DNA from: Allium sativum
Lineage: Eukaryota > Streptophyta > Magnoliopsida > Asparagales > Amaryllidaceae
Assembly (NCBI GenBank): GCA_030737875.1
Contig: CM060922.1
Span: 323,673,956-323,737,955, forward strand
Direction: 5' to 3'
DNA length: 64,000 bases
The notes beneath the pieces are model-generated. The model was not told the origin of the DNA. It saw only the letters and a program-made list of their open reading frames with translations, and searched no databases. The position numbers and the translations under genes are program-made. Positions 12,258-24,392 of the stretch are shown here, piece by piece. How positions within the stretch are numbered: the stretch's first letter is position 1; each line of letters opens with the position of its first letter.

Positions 12258-13266
12258 AAAACTTTTCGTCCCCGAAAAGGAAAAAAGTCGAAAGTGGTTT
12301 GATTAATCAACTCTACGTCCGATCTGGCTTCCATTCTCCAAATTTTCAGTTTCTGAGAATTTTCAAAAATTTGGCTAACACCCTAAATTTTTGAAAAAAT
12401 TCGCCATAACCTCCCCTGCACCGGGAGCCACGGGAAAATCCCGAAATTGCCATATAGGCCTTCTGATCTCAAAAAGAAAAAGAAAAAGAAAAAGCCAAGC
12501 GGCTAGCCAATAGGCTCATAAAATCATCATCACCCAAACGAAACAGTAAATTATAGTAAATATGTACCTATTTGTCGGGCAAACAAATTTTATTCTCTGC
12601 TCTAGCCTCCTTGCTATGACCTGTTCAATGTAAGTATATGTATATGCAAGCAAATGCGACTAATTTTCAATACAGTTCAATATTTGATTCAATTAGGCTA
12701 AATGGTTCAAAATTATCAAATAAATAAACGAACAACACAAACATCAATAAATTAGTGAATTTAACGTTTCAAATTCATAATTTTGACTCATATACTGAAA
12801 ATCATGTTTTTGATGCCAATTCACAACAATGTATTCAAGCTATATTAGTTTTGGTTCTCACACCAGTCTAATGGAAGTATATAGAAATCACACCTTCGAA
12901 ACACGAACATAAATATTGATGATGCCATGGTCATTATCAACATCATCTCCGGGCGACTAGAGTGTAATTCTATATCTATCCAGTATATTAAAACTTCGAA
13001 CATACGTTCATGACGCGTATATGCAAAATCTTTATATATCGGATTGTCCAAATTCAAAATAAATAAATATTCGAATATGTATAAAATGGTTTAAATTTTC
13101 GAAACAAAATTGTTTTCATTTGAAAATTATACTCTTCACACTCGTTCTAGGATACTACTGATCCTATCTCTAACGAGTCATTCTAATTGGATATTACTAA
13201 TCCCATATCTAATGAATTCTTTCGTATGGTTCTAATGTGTCTTGTTCTCGAGCTCTGTAAACCAAA
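12258..13266 (-). other. G1 non-coding interior
   Basis: About 1 kb between the PPT and PBS. No gag, protease, RT or integrase motif is present in any frame. The longest open frame (minus 12845-13057, 70 codons) has no recognisable domain. A block at about 12340-12600, ending in AATAGGCTCATAAAATC, also occurs in the truncated LTR at 5480-5780, so it is a shared non-coding interior sequence rather than random filler. The part next to the PBS would contain the leader and any packaging signal. Confidence 0.75.
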
Positions 13267-13278
13267 GCTCTGATACCA
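13267..13278 (-). promoter_or_regulatory. G1 primer binding site (initiator Met tRNA)
   Basis: The minus strand reads TGGTATCAGAGC two bases inside the 5' LTR (13281). This matches the 3' end complement of plant initiator Met tRNA, the usual primer for this class. It fixes the element as minus-strand. Confidence 0.9.
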
Positions 13279-13280
13279 AA

Positions 13281-16200
13281 TGTGACGGCCGGGAATTTCG
13301 CTCGATCCGAATCAGTCGTTAAACCGATCTAGACCGTTCGAAACCCCTGATCGTTTTGAGAACAGGACAAAATAGAACGCAGACGGAAGAACATTTCATT
13401 GTTATTACAACAATTCCATCAGAATACAAGAATATACAGAGTATAAATGAATAAATTACATTCGACAAATATCAGAGATTTAAATACAGTATCGCAGCGG
13501 AAAATAATACAGAACACAACTGAAAGTAATACACGGATACAGAGCATTCCGAGCATCGTTCCAGCTGTAAATCAGGATCTTGTGAATATAAATCTGCAAA
13601 ACCAAAACTACTAGCTACCCGTGTCGAAAATAAGGGCACCCAGAGTTTAGGTTAAAACAATAAACCCCAGGTCAGTCATGTGACTGGTGTGAGAACTAAA
13701 ACAGTTATTTAAAACTTTACTTTAAAAGAGAGTAATTCAAGGGACCACGCCGTATAACACGGAACGGGTTTCCTCCCAAGAATACTAGTGCATAGAATAA
13801 ACAACGCAATGCTTTTTCGAAAAATGAAGCTATTATAAGACCCAGGTCCCATCACACAATGCAACGCAAGCCGGAGGATAGGGTTTTCCCTTATAATAGC
13901 CAAACATGCTTGGTACGTTTAAAACAAATCATTTGATACTATAATAAGTGTATAGTGTCAAAACAATTTCAATCATAAATATCAATCATAGGCGACATGA
14001 ATGTCCCATACCACTATGTCGCCATACTAGTTCTACAATTAAAACCGAAATGCACGTATTGGAAATTGGATTTCCGTCATGAGTCGAGGCAAGGGGCAAG
14101 CTCCTCTCCGCTTCGAGACACTCTAACAAATGCCTCAGGACTACACACTCTGGGTAACCCTGGGATCCTCCAAGACCGGTCCCCTCTTACGTTTGAGGAT
14201 TAGTTATTCCTGAACACACGTTTCCCAGCCCTATAGGACCTATAATCGAGGCGCCTCGCATCCAAACCACAAAGGTGAAAAGTATATAAATGTCAGGGCT
14301 GGTAGGTCACCGACACCACCCATAGCTAGAAAGAAACGTCGTGCACTCCTTCGGTCCTCATCCCGTTTTTGACTCATACCGAGGTGTGAGGCTCGCGAAT
14401 CCACGCTATACACAAAGCTGCCACGTAGGCCGTGCTTTGATCATCAACCACAAGACTTTGCTTTTCAACAGAAGCCTTGATCCATGCAACTCAGCATGCC
14501 ACACAGGAAATTCATGCCATGCGATTGATATCTATCGATATATAACCTCTAAGCTCGTACGTCTCAGAGAAGGGCGTTAAGCAAGAGAATAAATTCTCCG
14601 CCGCCAAACAGATATATATTTAACAGAAATCAATCAACACAGAATAAAATCCAATGTCAGACACACAATCCATTTACAAGTTCGTTCTGGGTCTGAACGA
14701 AACCAGAGGCTCTTTCCTCGCATATCCATCGATCTCCAAGTACGTCTGGATGACAACCAACTGATTCCCTCATCTTGGGTGTACAGCGCAATCAAGATCA
14801 TCAGTAATTACCCAAACGATGTGAAGACTTCTGGTCTTCAACCACCGTCTTCATCTTCGACATATCGTCGAATCGGTTATTCAGAATGGGTATAAACCCG
14901 ACCTTTCCGAATAACCCGCGTATATTAAAAACAAATGTTACACAAACACAACATACGCCTCATTCCAATTCATCAGTCACTAACCGTAAATTAGCAAGAG
15001 AACAATTTCCCAAATATTAACCCCGAAGGCCGAAACCAACATCAGATCAATACCGAGGAAACCATTCTTCTTAACTAACCTACAGCTAGTTTCTAAATTT
15101 CAATTCATAGGGAAAGGTTCCCATTAAATTTATCCAAGATAAATTCTTTAAAATATATCCTTTTATCTTCCTTTGGATGTCATTTCAAACCAAATTATGG
15201 TTTTTCAAACTAGTCGAGATTAGCGAACCACACCGAAGTAATTATTTATTTTATTTCCCAATCCCAACCTATTCATCCCATGAAGCAAAACTGGTAATAC
15301 TCCATATCTAACACCACAGTGTTATCGGTAAAATTAATTACCATTTCACGTTCAAATCTAATTAAAGATTTGACTATCGTTTTGGAGCAAAACTGGTGAT
15401 ACTCCATTCTCACTCACTTTCTAAATTTGATAATTTAAATTATCAATTCACATTTCAATCTAATTGCAGATTCATTAAAACTTCTTTTACAGGGTTAAAG
15501 AACTAGTGTCATTTAAAACACAGTTCACGATAAACCCAAAAATCAATTCCAATTAAAACCCATTTCAAATCCAATTTATTTATTTAAAAATAAACGGTTT
15601 AATTTTAGCTCAAAACTAGTTCATTTCGATAAAAATCTATTTTTATCTTTTCAAACATGGAGTTTTTCATCCCAATTTTTCCCAAATCATTTCTTATGAT
15701 TTTACACAAATTATTACTATTTTTAATAATTTTGTCAAGGCCCGTATAGTCGATTTCCATCAATGGCCATCGAACTGCACTTACAGCGACCTTTTCCAAA
15801 TTTGATTTGGACGTATCTCCAAATCCAACTGTTAGATTTCAAATTTCTAATATTCGTTAGAAAGCTCTTTTCGATACGAACCCAACGGTTCCGGTTTTAG
15901 GAGAATCCGACGGTCGGATCTCCCGTAATGTCCGTTTGAAATAAATGGTCGAAATTCACGAACTGCCGCGGCGCGGCGCGTTCTATTCATGCCATTATAT
16001 TATATATATAATATATATTTTATATATTTCGCCGATTACTATTTAAAATGAATTTTATAAATAGTTTTAATTTCGTTTTCAATACAAATTCAACTTCCAT
16101 TTCAAATTCAAATCAAAATTGAATTTTCTATTATAAATCCTTTTTACTTTCATTTTTATTTGATTTCAATTCAAATCGATTTTTATTCGATTCGAATTCA

Positions 16201-18569
16201 TTTTCTTTTCAATTCAATTCAATTCGAATTCGTTTTCTTTTCAATTCAATTCAATTCGAATTCGTTTATAAATATTCATTTATTCACAATCACGTTAAAA
16301 ATTATATTTTTAACAATAAAATATTTTTAACTATATAAATATTTTATTTTATTTCAATAAATGAAATTCTATTCAGACCCTTTACAAAGTAAAAATGGTA
16401 TTTTTATTTCTCTAACTTATTTTAGAAAATTTCGGCGGCATAACGACACGATACTAGAAACGGGACGAGGCCTAGCCTTATCCCCGGTCTAGTGAAAGCT
16501 CACGCCATTCACACATCAATCAAATCAATTTCATTTCACAAAACAATCAAATTTCAATCAAATAATCTAACTAATTTTTCCAATCAAACAAACAAGTCCA
16601 TGGTCTATGGACGATTGTGTCGGGAGCTACTAAACACCGTCTGCATCCTAGTATATATATATAACTAGAAAAGAAATTGAAGAGTGAGAAATTCTCACCA
16701 ATAGCTATCCAATACCACGACTCTTCATTGATAGAAATCTTCATCGTTCTCGCCTTTTTAACACCTTCGTTGCCCGTATTCTCTACATATGTAAAAATCA
16801 CATTTTTATTTGCTGATGTCTTTAAAATAAAAATCACATTTTTATTTGTTCACTTTCAATTTAAAAATCATATATTTATAATCACTTCATATATTAAAAA
16901 AAAACGAATTTTTACATCGCTATTCTATATATAAAAATCGAATTTTTACTTTGTTATTCAATATATAAAAATCGAATTTTTACTTCGCTATTCAATATAT
17001 AAAAATCGAATTTTTACTTTACGCTTTATGGATAAAAATTCTATTTTTCCTTCGTTATTCTCCATATAAAGATCTCGCCTTTTCAACTATAATGACTTCG
17101 CCTTTTCAAATTTCAAAAATCTAATCTTTTTAATGTCAAAAATCTAATCTTTTTAATGTTAAAAATCTAATCTTTTTAATGTTAAAAATCTAATCTTTCT
17201 ATGCAATAATATATATAAAAATCAGTTTTTTCCTATCATGTAAATCATAATTTTATTTAGTCAAAAATCCCTATTTCAGTTATTATAAATCAAAAATAAT
17301 AGAAAATTGAAAGGGGAGCACTCACCTTTGGAATGAAGCGTAGGGGAGGGGAAGATAGCGTCGGTGGTGGGGCAAGGGAGGGGTGGCGGCGGTCTGATGG
17401 CGGCGGAGGCGCCCAGGGCGTCGGGTTTGGCTGCGTCGGTTTCTTCGATGGGGGCTCGGTGGTCTTCGATTGCTGGAGGAGATGGGAGACTGTGAGGTGG
17501 GGGCTGGAGATCAGAGGGAGGGGCGGCGACTCCCTGGGCGCGGCGGCGGCTGCTGCGTTCCTCCGTTCTTCTTCTTTTTTTTTTTTTTTTTTGACTTTTC
17601 TGATTCGAACTGATTAATGAAGAACCGGGGGAGGGGGGCAGAGAAATAGAGAGGGTGAGGAGAGAGGGGATTTTATTTTTTTATTATTTAATTTCAAAAA
17701 AAGTTGACTTTTACATACGACCTCGAAACGAGGCCCCACCGCCTGTCGTCCATAGCGTTTTACCCCCATTCCGAACACAATGGGATATGTATCGCAGGCC
17801 AATTCGACTGTTTGAATCAGTTTCCGTTGAATATAAAGTATAATTCTTTATATATTCAATTTAAACGCACATTTCAAATTACCGGGATCACATACTAACT
17901 CTATAAATCCCAAAAAAATATTTTCTAGCTTCGTATTGACGATTCGGTCCTAACAAAACTAGTTTCATCGAATTCTGAGACCGTTGGAAAAATTGCCATT
18001 TTCCAGTCGATTAAAATCAACTGAAAGAGGTCAAACACGTTTTCCTTTGCCACGCTCACATATTGATTCAAAAAATTATGAAATTTGGAATCTAGCAATA
18101 ATTTGACATCACGGACCCAACAAAAGTGGTTTCGTCGAAATCCGAGGTCGTTTGCAAAATTCCCATTTTTAAGGGCCTGAATTCCATAGCGACTATTCAG
18201 AATTTTCAACTGGACATATATTTTGATTCCCGCTATGAAATTTCAATTTTTCGGATTCGTTGGAAAGACATCATCAAATAGCTTCCATTATTTTTGGTTT
18301 CACTAAAATCCGGATTGTTTTGCACCCGGTACATTCAATTGAAGTTTGAAATCGAATTATCGAACTATCGCGCCATTTTCAATTCCTTTTATAATTATAT
18401 ATAATTATTTATATTCTAATGACGACGCGTATAATATATACGTTCGAATTCTATTCAAAATAAATTTCTCGTCGATATTATTTAAAATAATTCATTTTAA
18501 ATATTCAAAATTCGCTAAAATTGCCAAAATAAAAAATTTAAACTGGCCCAGATTTTTCGGGTTATTACA
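13281..18569 (-). repeat. G1 5' LTR (5.29 kb)
   Basis: Shares both ends and nearly all sequence with 6001-12244, but lacks about 0.9 kb at the point corresponding to 8970-9862. The junction is near 16262, where the AATTCG array runs straight into TTTATAAATATTC. Other family members keep the missing segment, so this copy was deleted. The homologous GC-rich island lies at 17333-17560. Confidence 0.9.
17630..17712 (-). promoter_or_regulatory. Likely G1 core promoter region in 5' LTR
   Basis: In the sense (minus) direction an A/T-only stretch (AAATAATAAAAAAATAAAA) leads into a CT-rich tract (CTCTCTCCTCACCCTCTC) and then C-rich and GC-rich sequence. A TATA-like stretch followed by a pyrimidine-rich start is typical of plant LTR promoters. 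The plus-strand G2 copy has a clearer TATATAAAC-type box at the same place. If right, U3 is about 0.9 kb and more than 4 kb of the LTR is transcribed. Confidence 0.35.
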
Positions 18570-18574
18570 GTTAA

Positions 18575-20698
18575 CTTCATTTAGTAACAAAAATTTGGTT
18601 TTTGTTCTGAAAATCAGTTAATCTACTCCACTTAAGTTCATATTTAATTAGCTCGAGTCTGGATTTTCTAATGAAAATTTGGATTTTATTTGCTTAAAAT
18701 CCTTTGAATCCCTTAAATAAACTGTTATGGTTTAAAAACGGTTATAGCGCTGTTATTCTGAACATTTGATTTTTCCATAACTCAAAATTTATAAAATGAA
18801 ACTAAGATTTTTCCCTTCCATTAGAAACTATCATTCAGTAGGTCCGAACATTTCTTGTTTATTCGAATTTCGACTTATACTGAGTTTTATATACTCAGTT
18901 GAAGTTCGAATTATCAAATTACGAACTACCGCGCTGTAGTGATTCATTTTAATTAATTTTAATTATAAATGTTTAAAATTTCGTTTATAAATAATTTCCA
19001 ACTCCATTTTTAACTTTTTAAAATAATTCCAGCCTGTTATCCAATCTGACTTACAATCCTGATTGTTCAAACTTGTCGATTGTTTATTTCCACATTCATA
19101 ACTCGGCTATGAATTTATTCAAAACTCAAATTCTATATTCAATTCCAATCCACCTGGAGTTAAATTATTTACAAAATTCGATATAATCAAATTCCAATTA
19201 TAAATTCCGTTTATGGGAATAATCAACTAATTCAACATCCTTTGTTGTTACAAACTAATATCATCCCTAGATAATAGTGAAGTCATTCAAGTTGGGGTAT
19301 TTTATTTACCTCTCAGACTTTGATCGACAACGTTCTTATCTTTAGATAGATGAAAGCTTATAATAAGAAAACTCGATTTAAATTTCACCTTTTATTCCAT
19401 TTCTTACATTTGGAAATCTATTTCCAAATTACTCAATGAAAATTACTTCATCACATTTACATATGTTGTTTATAAATTAACTTCCAAAATAAAAACTTCC
19501 ATTTTAATTGTCTATTTGAAACTCGATTCCCATTTTGGAATATATTTTTTATAACTTATACATACATACATATATATATATATATATTAACATGAAATCT
19601 ATTTCCATATTTAAATTTTAAATTTTAGTTTCTATCCAATATAATCCCAAAATCTTATTTGGAAATTACTAATTTATTTATTTATAAATTCGACCTGGTC
19701 GAATTTCAATCATGAATCTGTATGAATTTATTTCAACTCATTTTACATTCCGAACATTGGAATAAATTTTATCGTTTCCTTTCCCTGAAACGATTTCAAA
19801 TTATAAATCCCTTTTTAAATTCATATTTGAATTTAAATTTATAAATCATCAAATGAAAATTCCCTACCTTTATTTATATATATCGTTTATACTTTTCACT
19901 TCTTGTTTTAAATTTTTAAAACAAGTTTCTATCCCAAATTCCATTTAAAATCTAATTTTCATTTCAAAAAATATTTTTTTTTCTTTTTAAATCGAGAAAT
20001 CCCTTTTTATGATATTTTTAAACATCGATATCTAGGGCCAGTGATATTCAAACATCCAAATAAACAAATCATCAATTCAATTCAGCCCATCACACACATA
20101 TAAATATATAAACAACAATAAATAAATTTTAAGGAACCTCGTTGGATCCCTCTAACCTGTTTTCCCTGCATCCATAGATGTTAGACAACATAAATAATAC
20201 CCATCCTGCTTCAAGGTAGGATATCACGGTATGAAGGTATCCACTCAATATATCGTGGAGTGATAGCATCATCCGCTAATGACACTGCGGGCATCCGCTA
20301 ATGGTACTGCGGGAAATATCATATATATATATATACACCAAGCCTAAATATAACTAATATATATATATATATATTAACCACAATTTATCAATTAACAATA
20401 ATGCAACCAATCGACCAATAAATAACATATAAATATTTTTATTAAATAAAAATTCGATTATAATAAAATTATAATTGAACCAGAGAGTGAGTTTAGTCAC
20501 TTGATTTTTGTTTGCTGACTGTCCAATTAATTTCCTTATTATATCTTAGTTACGCGTCACCTCGAATTGTCTTGAATGAAATTATTCCTATAATTATTCA
20601 TTTTTTGTAACGATTAAACGATTACTCATTAATTTAACAATAGATTAAAAATAATAGATTAGCTTATAAAATTTTAATTTTAAAAACATGCACCTCAC
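18575..20698 (-). mobile_element. Old truncated LTR (right part)
   Basis: Continuation of the LTR at 4051-6000 beyond G1 and its TSD. Sequence around 18900-19010 (GAACTACCGCGC, then AATTTCGTTTATAAATA) aligns with the G-family region near 8680-8800, and AGAGTGAGTTTAGTCAC (20483-20499) aligns with the AGAGTGAGAAATTCTCAC region. The usual GTTATTACA end is missing, so the copy is truncated near 20698. It contains a 22-bp tandem pair (CATCCGCTAATG...CTGCGGG, 20270-20313) and TA microsatellites. Confidence 0.5.
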
Positions 20699-21021
20699 TG
20701 TTGTATTTAGTCGAGCCCTGCTGCCCTTAATCCCTCATAAACACAGACTATCTCCATCATCCCAAAAATAAACAGAACTGACCTTAGTTTCAAACCAGGC
20801 ATCACTTCACTATCACTTTTGCCACTGCCTCAACCCACCGGTTCCAATAACCAAGCCTCCTCCTTCAATGAAACCAATATTCTACGAATCAATCACCATT
20901 GCATTGCCACACAACATCAACCCCATCATTGTGTAATATCCAGCGCCTTCTCCTCTACTAAGACCTCATCGCCAGACCCTACTTGATGCCCTGTTGTACA
21001 CCACGATCCAAGTACAACAGC
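20699..21021. other. Low-copy island, segment 1
   Basis: First of four pieces of a non-LTR sequence that become contiguous if the three bracketed insertions are removed: 20699-21021, 24189-24392, 45838-45890 and 56693-57029, about 0.92 kb. Composition is close to coding or UTR DNA and unlike the LTRs. The left border is approximate. The last five bases (ACAGC) are the TSD of the solo LTR. Confidence 0.45.
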
Positions 21022-22360
21022 TGTAATACCCCACGTCCATTAATGTCACTCACAAAGGGAATGCATTAACTTCAATGGAGCGTTTTAAAGTAAGTATAGA
21101 ACAGAAAATCACAACAAGACAGATATAAAACAGTACTTGAAAATTTAAAACTTTATTTATTGCAGCAGAAGGTAAATATGTTTGGTTACATCATCAAAAC
21201 CATAAACCAAAGTCAAGTACATCATATCCATCTTGATAAAACAAAGTACATAAACTGAAAGACATAATCCCCAACATCAAAATAGCCATAAATAAAGAGA
21301 AGCTGAACTTTACTTCAGCGATCCAAGCAATCTTCTAAAAGCAGTCCAAAATTAAGCTCCACTGGTGCTAGTTCCAACATGAGCACCTGGGGGGGGGGGG
21401 GGGGGAGGGGGAAAAGGAAAGAGATGGAAAAAGGGGGGGTCAGACATAAAGTCTGGTGAGTGCGATAACTCTAACAATATAATTAACAAAGTAACTAGGC
21501 TAAGGCATAAGTTGAAAAATAAGGAAATGACCATGAACCATTGAGTATGGCAGAGTAAACAAGGAAATAAGATGAACAACGATATCGTTTAAGCGCACCT
21601 AAACCCACTAAGATAATTTACTAAACTACACTAACACTATGAGATGATTGCTATACTGCACCGCCACTAGTATACTGCACCACCACTAGTCACCCTAAGG
21701 TTGATCCCGCCTACAGACTTAATAATGATATTGGTAGTTTCGTGCACCCCTAGCTGCCTTCATAGGTGTCGTATGCCCCTATCTCCACTAGGTGTACCCA
21801 CTACTCCCGAGCGATTGGATCACTAACTCGTAGATACCCATGCTGGCCCTACAGTGGGGTGTATCACTCCCCAAAGTGGCAACCCGATACAACCAACAAT
21901 GCACGGCTTATACCTACACGATGCAACAACATCTTACCTACCAGCCCAGGTCCATACACGCATATGAACCCGTTGGACTTGCGTAGCCACCGCTAACCCG
22001 GTTAGGCCTCTTACAGTCAAGCCCAGTATGCGTGTCCCATCCTCGACTTGGGTCGAGCCCACAAAAATACGTATGGGTTACTGGTTGAAACGGGCCCCGA
22101 TTACTTGACACAAGCTATCCACCTAAGCTTGGTCCCCTCTAGTACATCCCACCTAACCCACTTCTTATTCATGTTTCAATTACATGTTTCAATTTTGGTT
22201 AAGTGTTTTCTAATCGTATTTCCAATGGCACCCAAGGCACCCACTAGATTCCACATGCCACCCAAGGCACCCACTTAACCTCTTCATGTCCCATTACATG
22301 TTTATCTGGTTAAGTGTTTCTTAATTCATTAAGACCGTAACCTCATAAAGACCTCTCACA

Positions 22361-22431
22361 TTAGACTGGCATTTGTGGCAGCTGGATTTGCCGGGCAGGT
22401 CCGGGCAATCTTATACCACAAAAGAGCCTAA
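22361..22431 (-). promoter_or_regulatory. Conserved LTR hairpin, solo LTR copy 1
   Basis: Outer arms TTAGAC (22361-22366) and GCCTAA (22426-22431); inner arms TTTGTGG (22372-22378) and CCACAAA (22416-22422); GC-rich loop containing CCGGGCAGGTCCGGG. The one outer mismatch (A-C on plus) is a U-G wobble on the sense strand. Confidence 0.6.
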
Positions 22432-22484
22432 CCTCGTGTCTTTACAATTGTTACATATTTAGTTTATGCCTAAGACCTCTCACA

Positions 22485-22555
22485 TTAGACTGGCATTTGT
22501 GGCAGCTGGATTTGTCGGGCGGGTCCGGGTAGTCTTACACCACAAAAGAGCCTAA
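22485..22555 (-). promoter_or_regulatory. Conserved LTR hairpin, solo LTR copy 2
   Basis: Outer arms TTAGAC (22485-22490) and GCCTAA (22550-22555); inner arms TTTGTGG (22496-22502) and CCACAAA (22540-22546); loop with CGGGCGGGTCCGGG. It is 124 bp from copy 1. Confidence 0.6.
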
Positions 22556-23731
22556 CCTCGTGTCTTAAACGATTAATTACTCCTAATTAATCATTCCCCA
22601 ATTTGAATTACTTTCCCTATTCAAATTATCAATCAATTCCAAATTTAACGATGTCCATAATTGACTCAATTATGTCCATCCATTTATGGTATGTAAAATC
22701 ATACCAATTTTCACCACAATTATATTTTATGCCTTTTAAGGCATTTATGCCAATTAAATCTTTTTAATATTATCCCTTTTTTACCCCCACGTTGTACGTT
22801 TGTTCGTTTAACGTAAAATATATGTTAGACTCGAATAGTCTAACTCATGAAATAAAAGAAAACATCACAATATATACACATAATTAAAACATAGATCTAA
22901 CATAGGGGTGAACTTGCATATGTGAATGATGTTCTACATCTAAAACTTGCATAGGCCAAAGTTACAACTTGCATAAACAACATATGTCATAGATCTATAT
23001 CTAAAGGGGGTAAACTTGCATAGGTAATAACATAACATGATTCATATCCAACTCATGAACTCACATATGTGATTTATACATCGCAACAATGGTGTAAACT
23101 AGTATCTAACATGTAAAGTATCATGTAGAATTTAGCATATGTCATAGCCTAACTTTCAATTAAATTCTCACATAAACTAGGTGCCATAGCCATTTAAGGT
23201 CACATATAATTCTAACCAAACTTGTATATGGTTCATGTTTGAATCAACATCTAAACTTTCCTACTTATGATTTATCATATGAATCAACTAACATATTAAA
23301 CATGATGATTTGATTGTATATAAGATTACAACATGGATGATAGCAACATAACTTTACACCATAAATGATAGCATCACAACATAACATCATAGAGATTTCA
23401 ATCACAATCCTACAACATAATAACAACATGAAATCAATACTTCATATCACATCCATACAATCCACATTAGAACTTAATCTAATTAAATTACTAATTATCT
23501 TGTTAAAACTATCGAACTCACAACTTAAAAGTAGTCTTGAGTTCTGAATTCTGATTTCTGGAGTTGAATTAGCTCTCCTTTGATGAAGATTTGCTGTTAG
23601 GGTTGAATAGTTCTGATTTGGTTGCTGTTCTTCCTCTTAATTTTGGTGGCAGGTGCTCTAGGGTTCAAGACAACAGCATGACGGCCATAGTTTCAATTTT
23701 AATTCTGATTTAGGTTTTGAGTCTATGGGTC

Positions 23732-23739
23732 TTTTTATA
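23732..23739 (-). promoter_or_regulatory. TATA box of the solo LTR
   Basis: Minus strand TATAAAAA, about 450 bp inside the U3 end of the LTR. The Tekay-like 3' LTR (48276-48283) has the same box in the same context (GGGTCTTTTTATAGAG on plus), and E3 has a TATAAATAC-like box at an equivalent place. Confidence 0.6.
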
Positions 23740-23902
23740 GAGTTTTGAATTATTTTAAGCCGTCGGATGATCTTAGGGTTAATCAAAACCATTCAATCAT
23801 GATAGGGTGATGAGTCAGCCCTAATGACTCAGTAAGGAGTCAGAAAGGACTCAACATCATGGGTCAGTCTGAACCAGAAAACTGTGCAGGCTCACTGCCT
23901 CG

Positions 23903-23970
23903 GCCTGGGCGCACTTGGCAGGTGCGCCAGTGTTAATTTGTACTGGCGCACTTCCCAAGTGCGCCAGTGC
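23903..23970. promoter_or_regulatory. GGCGCAC / GTGCGCC inverted repeats in U3
   Basis: Repeated, mutually complementary GGCGCACTTGG, GTGCGCCAGTG and CTGGCGCACTT motifs lie upstream (sense direction) of the TATA box. They occupy the place where the Tekay-like and E3 LTRs carry GTCGAC palindromes. A promoter or enhancer role is inferred from position only. Confidence 0.35.
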
Positions 23971-24188
23971 AATCCCCATTTTTTTTCTTTCTCGTTTGCC
24001 ACCAAACTTCATTCGTCCATAACTCCTTCATCCGGTATCCGTTTCCTGCAAACTCAGACTCTATTTCAGCCAGAATTCCGAGGCGAACACAATGGTGCAA
24101 CCCAATCCCCATAATTCTCATGTCTGAGATTAATTATTCTTTATTTTAGTTAATTCGATTATTCAAAAATCCGGGGTGTTACAACAGC

Positions 24189-24392
24189 TTCCTTCTCGAC
24201 ATCAGCTCCAAGCAAAATCACAACCCCTAGAATCAAGCTCCGACTTCTTCCCCATAAGTTTGATCACCTCCCAGTCTCCAAAAAAACAAACCGCGACCTG
24301 TAGTTTTCGATTGTTGCAATGACCAATGTAATTACCTCAAGATCAGACAACCCAGTTCCACCTAAAATCAACGTCGGCTTCTTTCGAATCGC
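24189..24392. other. Low-copy island, segment 2
   Basis: Lies between the solo LTR (TSD copy 24184-24188) and G2. Its last five bases, ATCGC (24388-24392), are the left TSD of G2, matched at 45833-45837. On the minus strand short open frames exist, but no domain was recognised. Confidence 0.5.

Larger units (their letters stand above)
6001..18569 (-). mobile_element. G1: non-autonomous giant-LTR retrotransposon, complete
   Basis: A complete element bounded by TSD GTTAA (5996-6000 and 18570-18574). The left LTR (6001-12244, 6244 bp) and the right LTR (13281-18569, 5289 bp) both start TGTGACGGCC and end TTATTACA. The interior is only 1036 bp and encodes nothing recognisable. Orientation follows from a PBS against the right LTR (5' LTR) and a PPT against the left LTR (3' LTR), so the sense strand is minus. 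The LTRs differ by roughly 2-3% in the stretch sampled by eye, so insertion is fairly recent. Having no gag or pol, it must have used proteins from another element. It resembles LARD-type elements but has an even larger LTR-to-interior ratio. Confidence 0.9.
21022..24183 (-). mobile_element. Solo LTR, relative of the Tekay-like element
   Basis: A single LTR of 3162 bp, starting TGTAATACCCC and ending GGGGTGTTACA, flanked by perfect TSD ACAGC (21017-21021 and 24184-24188). With no interior or second LTR, it is what remains after recombination between two LTRs. It shares the order of landmarks with the Tekay-like LTR (45891-48699): a poly-G tract about 370 bp from the left end, GGTTAAGT motifs, a pair of hairpins, and a TATA box about 450 bp from the right end. 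That homology gives a minus-strand sense. The poly-G run at 21390-21406 may be length-variable. Confidence 0.9.
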
